From contig JAFGDI010000290.1 of NCBI GenBank assembly GCA_016932145.1, positions 1 through 10,978 on the forward strand: a stretch of DNA of 10,978 bases, read 5' to 3'. Below, piece by piece: positions 1 through 6,999 of this stretch. Under the pieces are notes generated by a model. That model saw only the letters and a program-made list of their open reading frames with translations, made no database searches and had not been told where the DNA came from. The translations under genes and the position numbers were made by a program. Numbering within the stretch: position 1 is the first letter of the stretch; each line of letters starts with the position of its first letter. The stretch comes from Sedimentisphaerales bacterium (lineage in GTDB: Bacteria; Planctomycetota; Phycisphaerae; Sedimentisphaerales; SM23-30).

Positions 1-639
1 ACAAAGATATATATCGTACGCCATGGTGAAACCAATTGGAACATTGAAGGGCGAATGCAGGGCTGGCTGGATATTCCGCTCAATGAAGCTGGTTTGAAGC
101 AGACGCAGGCGGTTGCTTTGGCTTTAGTGGGTCGGGGAATCGACCGAATATACAGTAGCGATCTGTCACGCGCCGCTGATACAGCCAAAGAGATCGGGCG
201 AGTTCTGGACCTGCCAGTTGACCTGGAGCCGGGCTTCCGCGAACGCCATTGCGGTATCGGACAGGGGCTGACCTTAGCTGAACTGGCAGAAAAGTTCCCG
301 CAAGTAGCGCATCAGTTTTTACAGGGCGGACCAGATTATGCTATACCCGAAGGTGAAAGTATCCGCCAGCGACATGACCGCTGTAAAGCGGCACTTGAAA
401 CGGTGTCAGCTCGCCATCCGGGTCAGACCATATTGATAGTAGCGCACGGCGGAACGCTCAGCTCGATCTTCAATTTCGTGCTGGCACTGGCTCCCGATAC
501 CCCTCGTCATCACTCCCTGTTCAATGGCAGTATCAACAGGGTAAGCGTAAAAAACGGACACTGGCAGCTTGACACCTGGGGTGAGATACTACACCAGAGC
601 CACCTCCCCGAACCTGGCAGTTTGCAGAAGTATGTATAA
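1..639 (+). CDS. Histidine phosphatase family protein (phosphoglycerate-mutase-like), 5' end cut off by window
   Basis: The frame is open from base 1 and reads TKIYIVRHGETNWN, so the start codon lies only a codon or so outside the window. The ATG at 55 is internal, because it falls after the catalytic motif. The RHG motif (visible residues 7-9) carries the phospho-accepting His. Other family residues are Arg57 in SSDLSRAADT, the probable acid/base Glu81 in FRERHCG, and the second His149 in IVAHGG. The visible length of 212 residues fits single-domain branch-1 enzymes such as GpmB- or CobC-like phosphatases. The protein is soluble, with no signal peptide or membrane segment. The usual [FW]G.[WF]EG after the Glu is here CGIGQG, so it is not a textbook CobC or cofactor-dependent mutase. 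The family is certain; the substrate (phosphosugar, alpha-ribazole phosphate or other) cannot be told. It converges on the permease gene across a 38-base gap. Confidence 0.93.
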   Translation, partial: TKIYIVRHGETNWNIEGRMQGWLDIPLNEAGLKQTQAVALALVGRGIDRIYSSDLSRAADTAKEIGRVLDLPVDLEPGFRERHCGIGQGLTLAELAEKFPQVAHQFLQGGPDYAIPEGESIRQRHDRCKAALETVSARHPGQTILIVAHGGTLSSIFNFVLALAPDTPRHHSLFNGSINRVSVKNGHWQLDTWGEILHQSHLPEPGSLQKYV

Positions 640-644
640 TGTGG

Positions 645-685
645 AAAAACCGTACTCGTAAGCGATTACCCGTACACTTATTTTT
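645..685. terminator. Probable bidirectional intrinsic terminator between convergent genes
   Basis: A symmetric hairpin: GTAC (652-655) pairs with GTAC (672-675), then an internal loop TC/CC, then GTAA (658-661) pairs with TTAC (666-669) around a GCGA tetraloop (GNRA type). It is flanked by AAAAA (645-649) on the left and TTTTT (681-685) on the right. Each strand therefore reads hairpin then a five-U tract. The stem is short (two 4-bp blocks) and AT-rich, so efficiency is uncertain. Its position between the stop of the phosphatase (639) and the stop of the permease (678) is what one expects for a shared terminator. The right-hand T tract overlaps the end of the permease gene. Confidence 0.5.
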
Positions 686-1985
686 CTGCTGAGTTTGAAT
701 TGATCAGGGTTTTCCAGATCAGGCCCAGGGCTATCAGTATCAGGCCGGAGAACCAGATCATCGGGTCGATCCAGAACGCCAGTGTCAGAGAGCCGATCAG
801 ACCGGTGCAGGCAAAGAAGGGCGAATATAATCGCTGAGCTTTGGGCATACGCAGGGCGGCCAGATTTGTTATCGCATAATAGATCAAAACGGTAAAAGCA
901 CTGAACGACCAGGCGAGTTTTATACTGCCGATCGCGGCGATGGCGGTAATGATAAAACCGATAGTAATAACCGCTTTATCGGGCGAGCCGGTGGCCGGTG
1001 TTATTTCGGTGAGTAATTCAGGCATATCATTACGCCGGGCCATAGCCAGCAGGACGCGTGACAGCCCTAATATCAGGTTCAGCAATACACCCAGCATAGC
1101 AGTGATCGCACCGATAGCAATAACATAGCGTGCTGCCGGTCGGGAAAAATTCACTGCTGCGGTTTCCAGCGGGGCCGCCGTCAGAGCCACAGAACCAGCC
1201 AGGGCATCACTGCCGGTCGAGCCGATAGCCACTACTGCAACTGCGATATAGATCAGGGCTGAAATAGCCAATGCCGAAAGTATGGCCAGGGGAATAGTCA
1301 GTTTCGGCTCGTGCACTTCTTCGCCCATCGTGGCGATACGACCATAGCCGGTAAAAGCCACGAAGATAAGAGCCGTAGCATTCAGAAAGTTATGCCAGGC
1401 ACCAAAATTCTGAGGAAAGGCAAAGGTCAGATATGACTTGCCATTATTGAACGCTGGCCCTATGCCGCTGAAGATAAAATATAACAGTGAGCCCAGCGTC
1501 ACAGCCACAATAATAGTATTAGCGATACTCGAGCGTTTAATACCCCTGGTTATCAGGCGGGTGAGTGTCATGCAGGCCAGCACAGCAATTGGTATTACCA
1601 GCATGTCGCTTATGCCCAGACTATAACAGAGGTAACCAGCAAACCCCAGAGCCGCTGTTGCCGCAGACGCACTCTTGGCCGCCAGAAAAAGCCAACCGGC
1701 AATGAACCCGGCGTAAGGATGTATATATTTATAGCCGTACTCGTATGTGCCGCCACTTACCGGGCACGCAGCCGCCAATTGGGCACTGCTCAGGGCATTA
1801 CATAAGGCCAGCAATGCCGCCAGCACCACGCCAAATATTACATTTGCACCGGCATAACCCGCTGCGATCGCAATACTGACAAAAACCCCCGTACCTATTA
1901 TGGAGCCCAGGCCCATCATGGTCGCATCAAATATACCCAGCGAGCGCTGCAACTTATCTTCTTTTTCTGCCATTGTTTTCATCAT
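678..1985 (-). CDS. APC-superfamily amino acid permease
   Basis: Inner-membrane secondary transporter, probably moving amino acids or related amines. From the ATG at 1985 it is 435 residues, the usual APC size, with about 12 hydrophobic segments. The substrate-binding break of the first helix is clear: GLGSIIGTGVF at about residues 25-35. It is followed by CPVSGGTYEYGYKYIHPYAGFIAGW, also typical of the family, and by FTGYGRIATMGEEVHEPKLTIPLAI in the middle. The C-terminus ends shortly after the last membrane segment. A TTG at 2027 would add 14 residues, but ATGs at 1985, 1982 and 1973 are more likely because an excellent promoter (1993-2021) overlaps the longer version. None of these starts has a clear Shine-Dalgarno. 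It lies 86 bases downstream of the GT4 gene on the same strand and probably has its own transcript. The specific substrate is unknown. Confidence 0.93.
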   Translation of the reverse strand: MMKTMAEKEDKLQRSLGIFDATMMGLGSIIGTGVFVSIAIAAGYAGANVIFGVVLAALLALCNALSSAQLAAACPVSGGTYEYGYKYIHPYAGFIAGWLFLAAKSASAATAALGFAGYLCYSLGISDMLVIPIAVLACMTLTRLITRGIKRSSIANTIIVAVTLGSLLYFIFSGIGPAFNNGKSYLTFAFPQNFGAWHNFLNATALIFVAFTGYGRIATMGEEVHEPKLTIPLAILSALAISALIYIAVAVVAIGSTGSDALAGSVALTAAPLETAAVNFSRPAARYVIAIGAITAMLGVLLNLILGLSRVLLAMARRNDMPELLTEITPATGSPDKAVITIGFIITAIAAIGSIKLAWSFSAFTVLIYYAITNLAALRMPKAQRLYSPFFACTGLIGSLTLAFWIDPMIWFSGLILIALGLIWKTLINSNSAEK

Positions 1986-1992
1986 GCTTTTG

Positions 1993-2021
1993 AGTATAGC
2001 AACAGTTAAGCTATCAGGCAA
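1993..2021 (-). promoter_or_regulatory. Sigma70-type promoter for the permease
   Basis: On the minus strand TTGCCT (2021-2016) is followed by exactly 17 bases and then TATACT (1998-1993). These match the -35 and -10 consensus in 4/6 and 5/6 positions. Transcription would begin about 1985-1987, which is at or just before the ATG at 1985. That implies a leaderless mRNA or, if the ATG at 1973 is used, a leader of about 12 bases without a Shine-Dalgarno. Experimental start sites are not available. Confidence 0.55.
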
Positions 2022-2071
2022 ATACAAATCTTACCGACCGATATGCGATAAAATATTCTGATTTATGCAGG

Positions 2072-3196
2072 CTATATTATCGATTGATACAGCCGATAGT
2101 AATTGTCAGCAGTGCTTTGCCATGAAAACTTCTCCGCCTGTTGGCTCGATCTGTGACGCATTGACTCGTATGCCGCCTTATCTTCAAGCATATCTTTTAT
2201 CGCAGTGGCTATGCTCATGGGTGTCGGTGCGGCAACAATGCCATTGCCATCGATAAGCTCATCAACGCCCTCGCAATGCGTGGTAACGATCGGCAGACCA
2301 CAGGCCATAGCTTCCAGCATGGCATTAGACATACCTTCATGGGCACTGCTCATCACGAAGATATCATTCTGGCGATAAACCTCAGGCATATCCTTTGGCT
2401 CTACCAGACCTAGAAATCTCACGCGGTCTGATACGCCCAGTGATAATGCCAATAACTTCAGCTCGGCCATCATATTTCCCTCACCGGCAATGTTAAGCTC
2501 AACTTCACAACCTGCCTCGCAGCAGTGCTTCACTGCGGTTATCAGCAGATCGATTCGCTTACGACTGATCAACCGGCAAACGGTAAGCAGCTTCACCGGC
2601 TGGCCGACCTGCTTATTAACCGGTGCATAAAAGCGACGCATGTCTATGCCATTGGTTATGATCGGTATTTCCAGCGATGGCATGAACCGCCGACCCAGAT
2701 CTGACAGACCGCGACTATTGGCTACTACGGCTGCTGCCTTTGTCCAGATCCTGCGGAACAGGCCAGCCAGCAAAAGATAATCCACACCCAGACGAATATT
2801 ATAGCCCGGCACATCTGAACCTCTTAATGAAATTATATAGGGCAGCTTATTGCTGTGCTTATAGGGAAGATATCCAGTTGGAAAACCAAAGAAAGCATGA
2901 GCCAGTTCGTATTTATTCTCTTTGAGCATCTGACGATATACTTTGCCCGCACGCCAGAGCCAGTTGATAACTTCTGACTTGAGCCAGTAATGCAGGTTCT
3001 TCTTACTAATGCCAACGCGAATTATCCTGATATTATCTGAGAACTGTTCAATGTGAACGCCCTTTTCCAGACCGCTGGTCAAAACATCTATCTCCAGATC
3101 GGCAAAGCCGGCAAACTGATGCAGTATATTCTGATGTGCCTGGCCAGCACCACCACCTATCGGCGGGAATTCATAATTGAGCATTATTATCTTCAT
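2072..3196 (-). CDS. Glycosyltransferase family 4 (GT-B fold)
   Basis: Cytoplasmic, membrane-associated retaining sugar transferase using a nucleotide-sugar donor. The 374 residues are normal for GT4. The N-terminal Rossmann lobe starts with the acceptor-side glycine loop PPIGGGAGQA (about 11-20). The link region contains NGIDMRRF (182-189). The C-terminal donor lobe has LLTVCRLISRKRIDLLI (about 203-219), with the usual basic residues at 212-214, IAGEG (236-240), and the EX7E motif with Glu287 and Glu295 in AHEGMSNAMLEAMACGLPIV. The ATG at 3196 begins MKIIMLNYEFPP, a standard GT4 start; only a weak AGGA lies about 13 bases upstream. It follows the GT-C gene by 81 bases on the same strand and is likely the last gene of that cluster. 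The sugar and acceptor are unknown; a role in cell-surface or lipid-linked glycan assembly is inferred. Confidence 0.92.
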   Translation of the reverse strand: MKIIMLNYEFPPIGGGAGQAHQNILHQFAGFADLEIDVLTSGLEKGVHIEQFSDNIRIIRVGISKKNLHYWLKSEVINWLWRAGKVYRQMLKENKYELAHAFFGFPTGYLPYKHSNKLPYIISLRGSDVPGYNIRLGVDYLLLAGLFRRIWTKAAAVVANSRGLSDLGRRFMPSLEIPIITNGIDMRRFYAPVNKQVGQPVKLLTVCRLISRKRIDLLITAVKHCCEAGCEVELNIAGEGNMMAELKLLALSLGVSDRVRFLGLVEPKDMPEVYRQNDIFVMSSAHEGMSNAMLEAMACGLPIVTTHCEGVDELIDGNGIVAAPTPMSIATAIKDMLEDKAAYESMRHRSSQQAEKFSWQSTADNYYRLYQSII

Positions 3197-3277
3197 ATGA
3201 CCGCTATATTCCTGGTAGTGCTATCTGGGAACGCCAGGCCCCAGCTCGGTAACATTCTGACAGCAAATAACAAACTT
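3197..3277 (-). other. Short spacer between GT-C and GT4 genes with a weak hairpin
   Basis: This 81-base gap holds one small inverted repeat, CTGGG (3225-3229) with CCCAG (3240-3244), loop 10. No T tract follows it in either direction, so I do not call a terminator. No good promoter was seen, which is compatible with read-through from the upstream glycosyltransferase genes. Confidence 0.3.
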
Positions 3278-5503
3278 TCACTTCCTTTTTAATATAACCA
3301 TATTACCAAATCTCTTATAGGGATTGTAATATTGAACTATAAATTCCCGTAAAGGAGACATAGCCTCATGCCTTTGCACTTCCAGCTCGGCCAGCTCAGC
3401 GGCTTTGGTCTCTGGCAATGGTCCGCCGGAACGATTAGGACGAGTGGTCATAGCCATACAGGCCTGCTTCACAATATTGCTATAGTTGGCAAAGAAATAA
3501 TCCAGCTCATTTTTAGCTGTTAATAATTTCCGGTCAGGTTCCATACCCCAGCCCATCGGCAGGGTAGGCCACAGGTCAAATACCGGGTGGTCGTAAAAGG
3601 GAAAATCCATTTTCTGCGAATCGACAATATACAGGGGCATACTATCGGAGAGGTCTTTGACTGTCGCTTTTATCACTTTACCTACCGCTGTCGGTGAATC
3701 GCTGTGCATGTCGCTATAGGCGGCAATTCTCGCCGGGCACGACCGCTCGGCAGCTACATATATGCCCGGAAACCAGCCCCAGACATAGATCGTGTCGGTT
3801 AGCTTTGAATTATCTCGCAGATAATAGCCGATCTGCTCCCAGAGTGCCCCGTTCATCGCCTGGCTCTGTTTACTCTGTGAAATCTTTTCGCCTATAGCTT
3901 TATAATTGCCAATATTGCCCAGCAGTACAGACAGAACCAGCAGTGAGATAAATGCCGGTCGGGTAAATACGCCGCTTTTGGTTATAGTATAGCCAGCAGC
4001 AACCAGCAGTGTTATTATACCGAATGTCAGATTCACTCTACTGACATCAGCTATTGAACAGCTCGCAGTAATGATCTCAACTGCCAGCCAGCCGATAGCC
4101 ACTGTCAATAAGGCCCCGGCTCTCTTATTCCATATCCGACTGATAATATAGCCGGCCAAAAACATGCCCGAACCGTTAGGGGCCAGAAAATACTGCACAT
4201 ATGCACGCGGTGATATCCAGACAAAGATCATGTCCAGCAGCCACCAGATCGCCAGCAGTATGAATATATTGCCGGCAATATCGTATGGGGCCGGGCCGCT
4301 GCTCCTGCTCTTGATCTTTTCGACCATATACCAGACTATCGCTGCCAGTGCCAGACCGATCATAATTACAAAACTATGAGAATATTTCGATACATCAGCC
4401 AGTTGTGTAGCAAAGGTGCTTACCGATTGACTGCCGCTTACATAGCCATCACTGCTGAACAGTAAACTATATATACTCTTTCTGAAGTTTGCCAGAAAAT
4501 GACTGGCATCATTACAAAGCCCGGCGATAAAATTATAGCCCCAGATATCTCTCAGGAAAAATTCGCTCTGACCCATGCGGGCATAAACCATTGCTGTTAT
4601 TGCCAGAACCAGTATTACCGAAGCAATACCAGCCAGAGCCAGTTTGCTATTGATCTTTTTTACGCCCACCTTTATATGCTGCATTGAGAGCCGGCCGATT
4701 TTAACCAAACCAATACTTACCAGTATTATCGTTACCAGATTACCCGGAAATCTCATTAATATTGAGGATGGCTTACCCAGCCAGAGATAAAACAGCAATA
4801 GCGGTATCAGACCCACGCCAGCACCATAGCATAGACCGGCCAGCTCTCTGCCAAACTGCCTTACACCTCGCTGACGCATAAGAACCGTTATTACCAGATA
4901 GGTAAACAAGGCAATCGCAAAGGAAAAACCAGTCGGCTTGAAATACCAGCTATTAATGGCAAATGCACCCGCTGCCAGCAGCCAGGCTCGTTTTTGCTTC
5001 AGCTCGTAAAAGATAAAACTACTCACTGCCAATATCATACAGGCGATCATATACTGATCTTTAACATTGCCAAACTTGGCGTATGGCTGACTGCTCAGAT
5101 AAAAACTGCCCAATATGACTGCTACTGCTGCGGCAAAATTGCCATACAACTTGCTGATCGCCATAAAAGCCAGTGCCAGAGCCGAAGCCTGCATTATAGC
5201 CTGAATGATCTTTGGCCCGGTTTCTGAATAGCCAAAAACACTCACGCCGATAGTATTGACCAGTAATGTTCCCGCTCCAGCCGAAATGTTCAGCTCTGTA
5301 CCTGGCTTCTTACCTTGCAACATCTCATGACTGTGGTATATGTTCAACGCACTATCAAAAGGGTCATTGGTGTTCAGCTCATAATATTTACCGATACAAA
5401 ATGGTATCAGGGCAATAGCTAAGGTTATCAGGCCCGCTAAAAGCCAGCCCTTGCCAGAATTTGAACTTTGTTCACTGGTCAGCATATTATCGGCATTGAT
5501 CAT
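3278..5503 (-). CDS. Large integral-membrane GT-C glycosyltransferase (ArnT/PMT/GT39-like)
   Basis: 741 residues. After a short polar N-terminus, a first helix (about 20-40) is followed by the loop YELNTNDPFDSALNIYHSHEMLQGKKPG (41-68). Its acidic residues occupy the place of the catalytic Asp in the first outer loop of GT-C enzymes. About a dozen hydrophobic helices follow to roughly residue 535, including NVKDQYMIACMILAV (146-160), then a soluble C-terminal domain of about 200 residues containing TIYVWGWFPGIYVAAERS (571-588). Such enzymes take a sugar from a polyprenyl-phosphate carrier and place it on lipid, glycan or protein on the outer face of the inner membrane. The ATG at 5503 overlaps the end of the polyprenyl-phosphate glycosyltransferase gene by 17 bases. 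A purine-rich stretch (GAGGAAGAAG) precedes it at a long distance; a second ATG at 5485 would start one base after that gene's stop. The fold is well supported; the acceptor is unknown. Confidence 0.85.
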   Translation of the reverse strand: MINADNMLTSEQSSNSGKGWLLAGLITLAIALIPFCIGKYYELNTNDPFDSALNIYHSHEMLQGKKPGTELNISAGAGTLLVNTIGVSVFGYSETGPKIIQAIMQASALALAFMAISKLYGNFAAAVAVILGSFYLSSQPYAKFGNVKDQYMIACMILAVSSFIFYELKQKRAWLLAAGAFAINSWYFKPTGFSFAIALFTYLVITVLMRQRGVRQFGRELAGLCYGAGVGLIPLLLFYLWLGKPSSILMRFPGNLVTIILVSIGLVKIGRLSMQHIKVGVKKINSKLALAGIASVILVLAITAMVYARMGQSEFFLRDIWGYNFIAGLCNDASHFLANFRKSIYSLLFSSDGYVSGSQSVSTFATQLADVSKYSHSFVIMIGLALAAIVWYMVEKIKSRSSGPAPYDIAGNIFILLAIWWLLDMIFVWISPRAYVQYFLAPNGSGMFLAGYIISRIWNKRAGALLTVAIGWLAVEIITASCSIADVSRVNLTFGIITLLVAAGYTITKSGVFTRPAFISLLVLSVLLGNIGNYKAIGEKISQSKQSQAMNGALWEQIGYYLRDNSKLTDTIYVWGWFPGIYVAAERSCPARIAAYSDMHSDSPTAVGKVIKATVKDLSDSMPLYIVDSQKMDFPFYDHPVFDLWPTLPMGWGMEPDRKLLTAKNELDYFFANYSNIVKQACMAMTTRPNRSGGPLPETKAAELAELEVQRHEAMSPLREFIVQYYNPYKRFGNMVILKRK

Positions 5504-6506
5504 CGTCGGTATCTTCTTCCTCTTGGGCTATTTTATCACTTTCTATTATATTTCTGATAACATAGGTCGGCTTGGCCTGAGCCTCGTGATAGGTCCGACA
5601 TTGCATCTCAGCCAGCAGTCCCATGAGCATGAACTGCACTGCCATCATCATCAGCATAGCAGACAGCACCGGCAACGGGCTGCGGCTCATACTCATTTCC
5701 TCAAATATCTTAAGATAGATCATATAAAGAGCGCTCACCGTTGAGCCGCATAATGACAACAGGCCCATACCTCCGAATATATGGATCGGACGGGTACTGA
5801 ATGTGCCCAGAAACTTTATGGTTAACAGATCGAGCATTACTTTCCAGGTCCGGCCCAGACCATATTTCGCTACGCCATATATTCGCGGCCGATGGTTAAC
5901 TGGTATCTCGGTAACATTCGCTCCGGACCATTTGGCGATCGCCGGTATGAAACGGTGCATCTCGCCATAAAGTTTTAACTGTCGAACCACATCGCAATGA
6001 TAGGCCTTCAGCGTGCAGCCATAGTCATGCAGGTGTACGCCGGTTATTTTGCCGATAAGGTGGTTGGCGATTTTGGATGGCAGTTTCCTGCTCAGGGCTT
6101 TATCCTGACGATTCACCCGCCAGCCGCTGACAACATCAAAGCCTTCTTCCATCTTCTTGAGCAGCAGGGGTATGTCCGCCGGGTCATTCTGCAGATCGCC
6201 GTCCATGGGTATAACAACATAACCCCGGGCAAATTTGAACCCGGCAGAAATCGCCGCCGTCTGACCAAAATTGCGTCGAAACTCTATTATCCGGATATGC
6301 TCACCGCTTTTATCGTACATCTCGCGGGCTTCGATCAGACGGGCCATTGTCTGGTCTTTACTGCCGTCATCTACCAAAATAAGCTCATATTCCAGCTCAT
6401 TACTCTGGGCTACTGCCGTTATCTGCCGTACCAGCTCCAGGGCATTGTCCTGCTCATTGTACATCGGCACGACTATCGATATTAGTTTTGATCTGATATT
6501 TTTCAT
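5487..6506 (-). CDS. Polyprenyl-phosphate glycosyltransferase, GT2 (DPM1/GtrB/ArnC-like)
   Basis: Transfers a sugar from a nucleotide donor to undecaprenyl (polyprenyl) phosphate on the cytoplasmic face. The 339 residues show the GT-A order: ISIVVPMYNEQD (9-20), LILVDDGSKD (42-51, nucleotide-binding Asp pair), FRRNFGQTAAISAGF (76-90), PMDGDLQNDP (100-109, metal-binding DxD), GCTLKAY (163-169) and RPRIYGVAKYGLGRTWKV (206-223). Two membrane helices follow (about 241-265 and 279-300), as in GtrB/DpmG-type enzymes, then an acidic tail (QEEEDTDDD). The ATG at 6506 gives the family's normal start; no clear Shine-Dalgarno was found. It is the first gene of the leftward cluster and overlaps the GT-C gene. 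The functional pairing (sugar carrier loaded here, consumed by the GT-C enzyme) is inferred from known two-gene systems such as ArnC/ArnT. Confidence 0.92.
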   Translation of the reverse strand: MKNIRSKLISIVVPMYNEQDNALELVRQITAVAQSNELEYELILVDDGSKDQTMARLIEAREMYDKSGEHIRIIEFRRNFGQTAAISAGFKFARGYVVIPMDGDLQNDPADIPLLLKKMEEGFDVVSGWRVNRQDKALSRKLPSKIANHLIGKITGVHLHDYGCTLKAYHCDVVRQLKLYGEMHRFIPAIAKWSGANVTEIPVNHRPRIYGVAKYGLGRTWKVMLDLLTIKFLGTFSTRPIHIFGGMGLLSLCGSTVSALYMIYLKIFEEMSMSRSPLPVLSAMLMMMAVQFMLMGLLAEMQCRTYHEAQAKPTYVIRNIIESDKIAQEEEDTDDDQCR

Positions 6507-6966
6507 ATTATGTAAAACCTGGAATCAGCAGATATGCTTTATGTCTTTATTCTTACTCTGCTGTTACTCTTTCTGATTGCCAGCTAGTGGACTTTAACAT
6601 CTGATTCCTGCCAGTATTAGTTATAAACACTGATCCTCTTACTGTCCAACTAAATCCCGGTACGACCGGCATTTACCCTATTATCGGCATTTTATCGCCC
6701 CCTGATTAATTGCCTGCACCGACTGTTTTGACTTTTGCCTGATGCTTTATTTTAGTTATAGGACTATAAAAATTTAAAAAAATCTTAAAAAAAATAAAAA
6801 TCAGCTAAAGGTCCGTTATTTCTGGCAGTTATCAGACGAAAAAAAATTATTATGGCAATATTTTCATAAGTGCTGCAAATAGAGCAAGTTATAGCAATAA
6901 CTCCTGAGCCGCCCAAAGTCCCATCCCCGTTATCACTACGATAAAATAAAATATTATCGCTCTTTC
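6507..6966. other. Left half of divergent intergenic region: AT-rich, A-tracts, no gene
   Basis: No coding sequence is supported here. Between about 6762 and 6800, and again at 6839-6847, runs of four to eight A are spaced roughly in phase, suggesting bent DNA. An inverted repeat CGATAA (6939-6944) / TTATCG (6954-6959) with a 9-base loop lies just upstream of the sigma28-like promoter. It could be a protein-binding site or a weak terminator, since CTCTTT follows it. TTGACT (6728-6733) and TTGCCT (6735-6740) resemble -35 boxes, but no well-spaced -10 follows. I saw no convincing promoter for the leftward glycosyltransferase genes. Confidence 0.4.
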
Positions 6967-6994
6967 TAAAGTTTTTCTGACGGATTGTCGAAAT
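6967..6994 (+). promoter_or_regulatory. Sigma28 (FliA/SigD)-like flagellar promoter
   Basis: TAAAGTTT (6967-6974) is identical to the enteric -35 consensus. With a TAAA-N16 spacing it is followed by GTCGAAAT (6987-6994), which matches the SigD-type -10 GCCGATAT in six of eight positions. Spacing of 14-16 bases after TAAA is accepted for this sigma family. The strand and its place upstream of a flagellin gene support it. Transcription would begin near 7000, immediately before the first hairpin of the leader, leaving about 555 bases before the flagellin ATG. That distance is unusual for a flagellin gene, so a second, closer promoter cannot be excluded, although I found none. Confidence 0.5.
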
Positions 6995-6999
6995 ACAAA

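Noticed and set aside
3225..3244. Hairpin CTGGG/CCCAG as a terminator between GT-C and GT4 genes
   Set aside because: Only five base pairs and no T tract on either strand.
5997..6485. Plus-strand open frame of 162 codons opposite the GT2 gene
   Set aside because: The minus strand encodes all GT2 motifs across the same bases; no independent start signal or known domain was seen.
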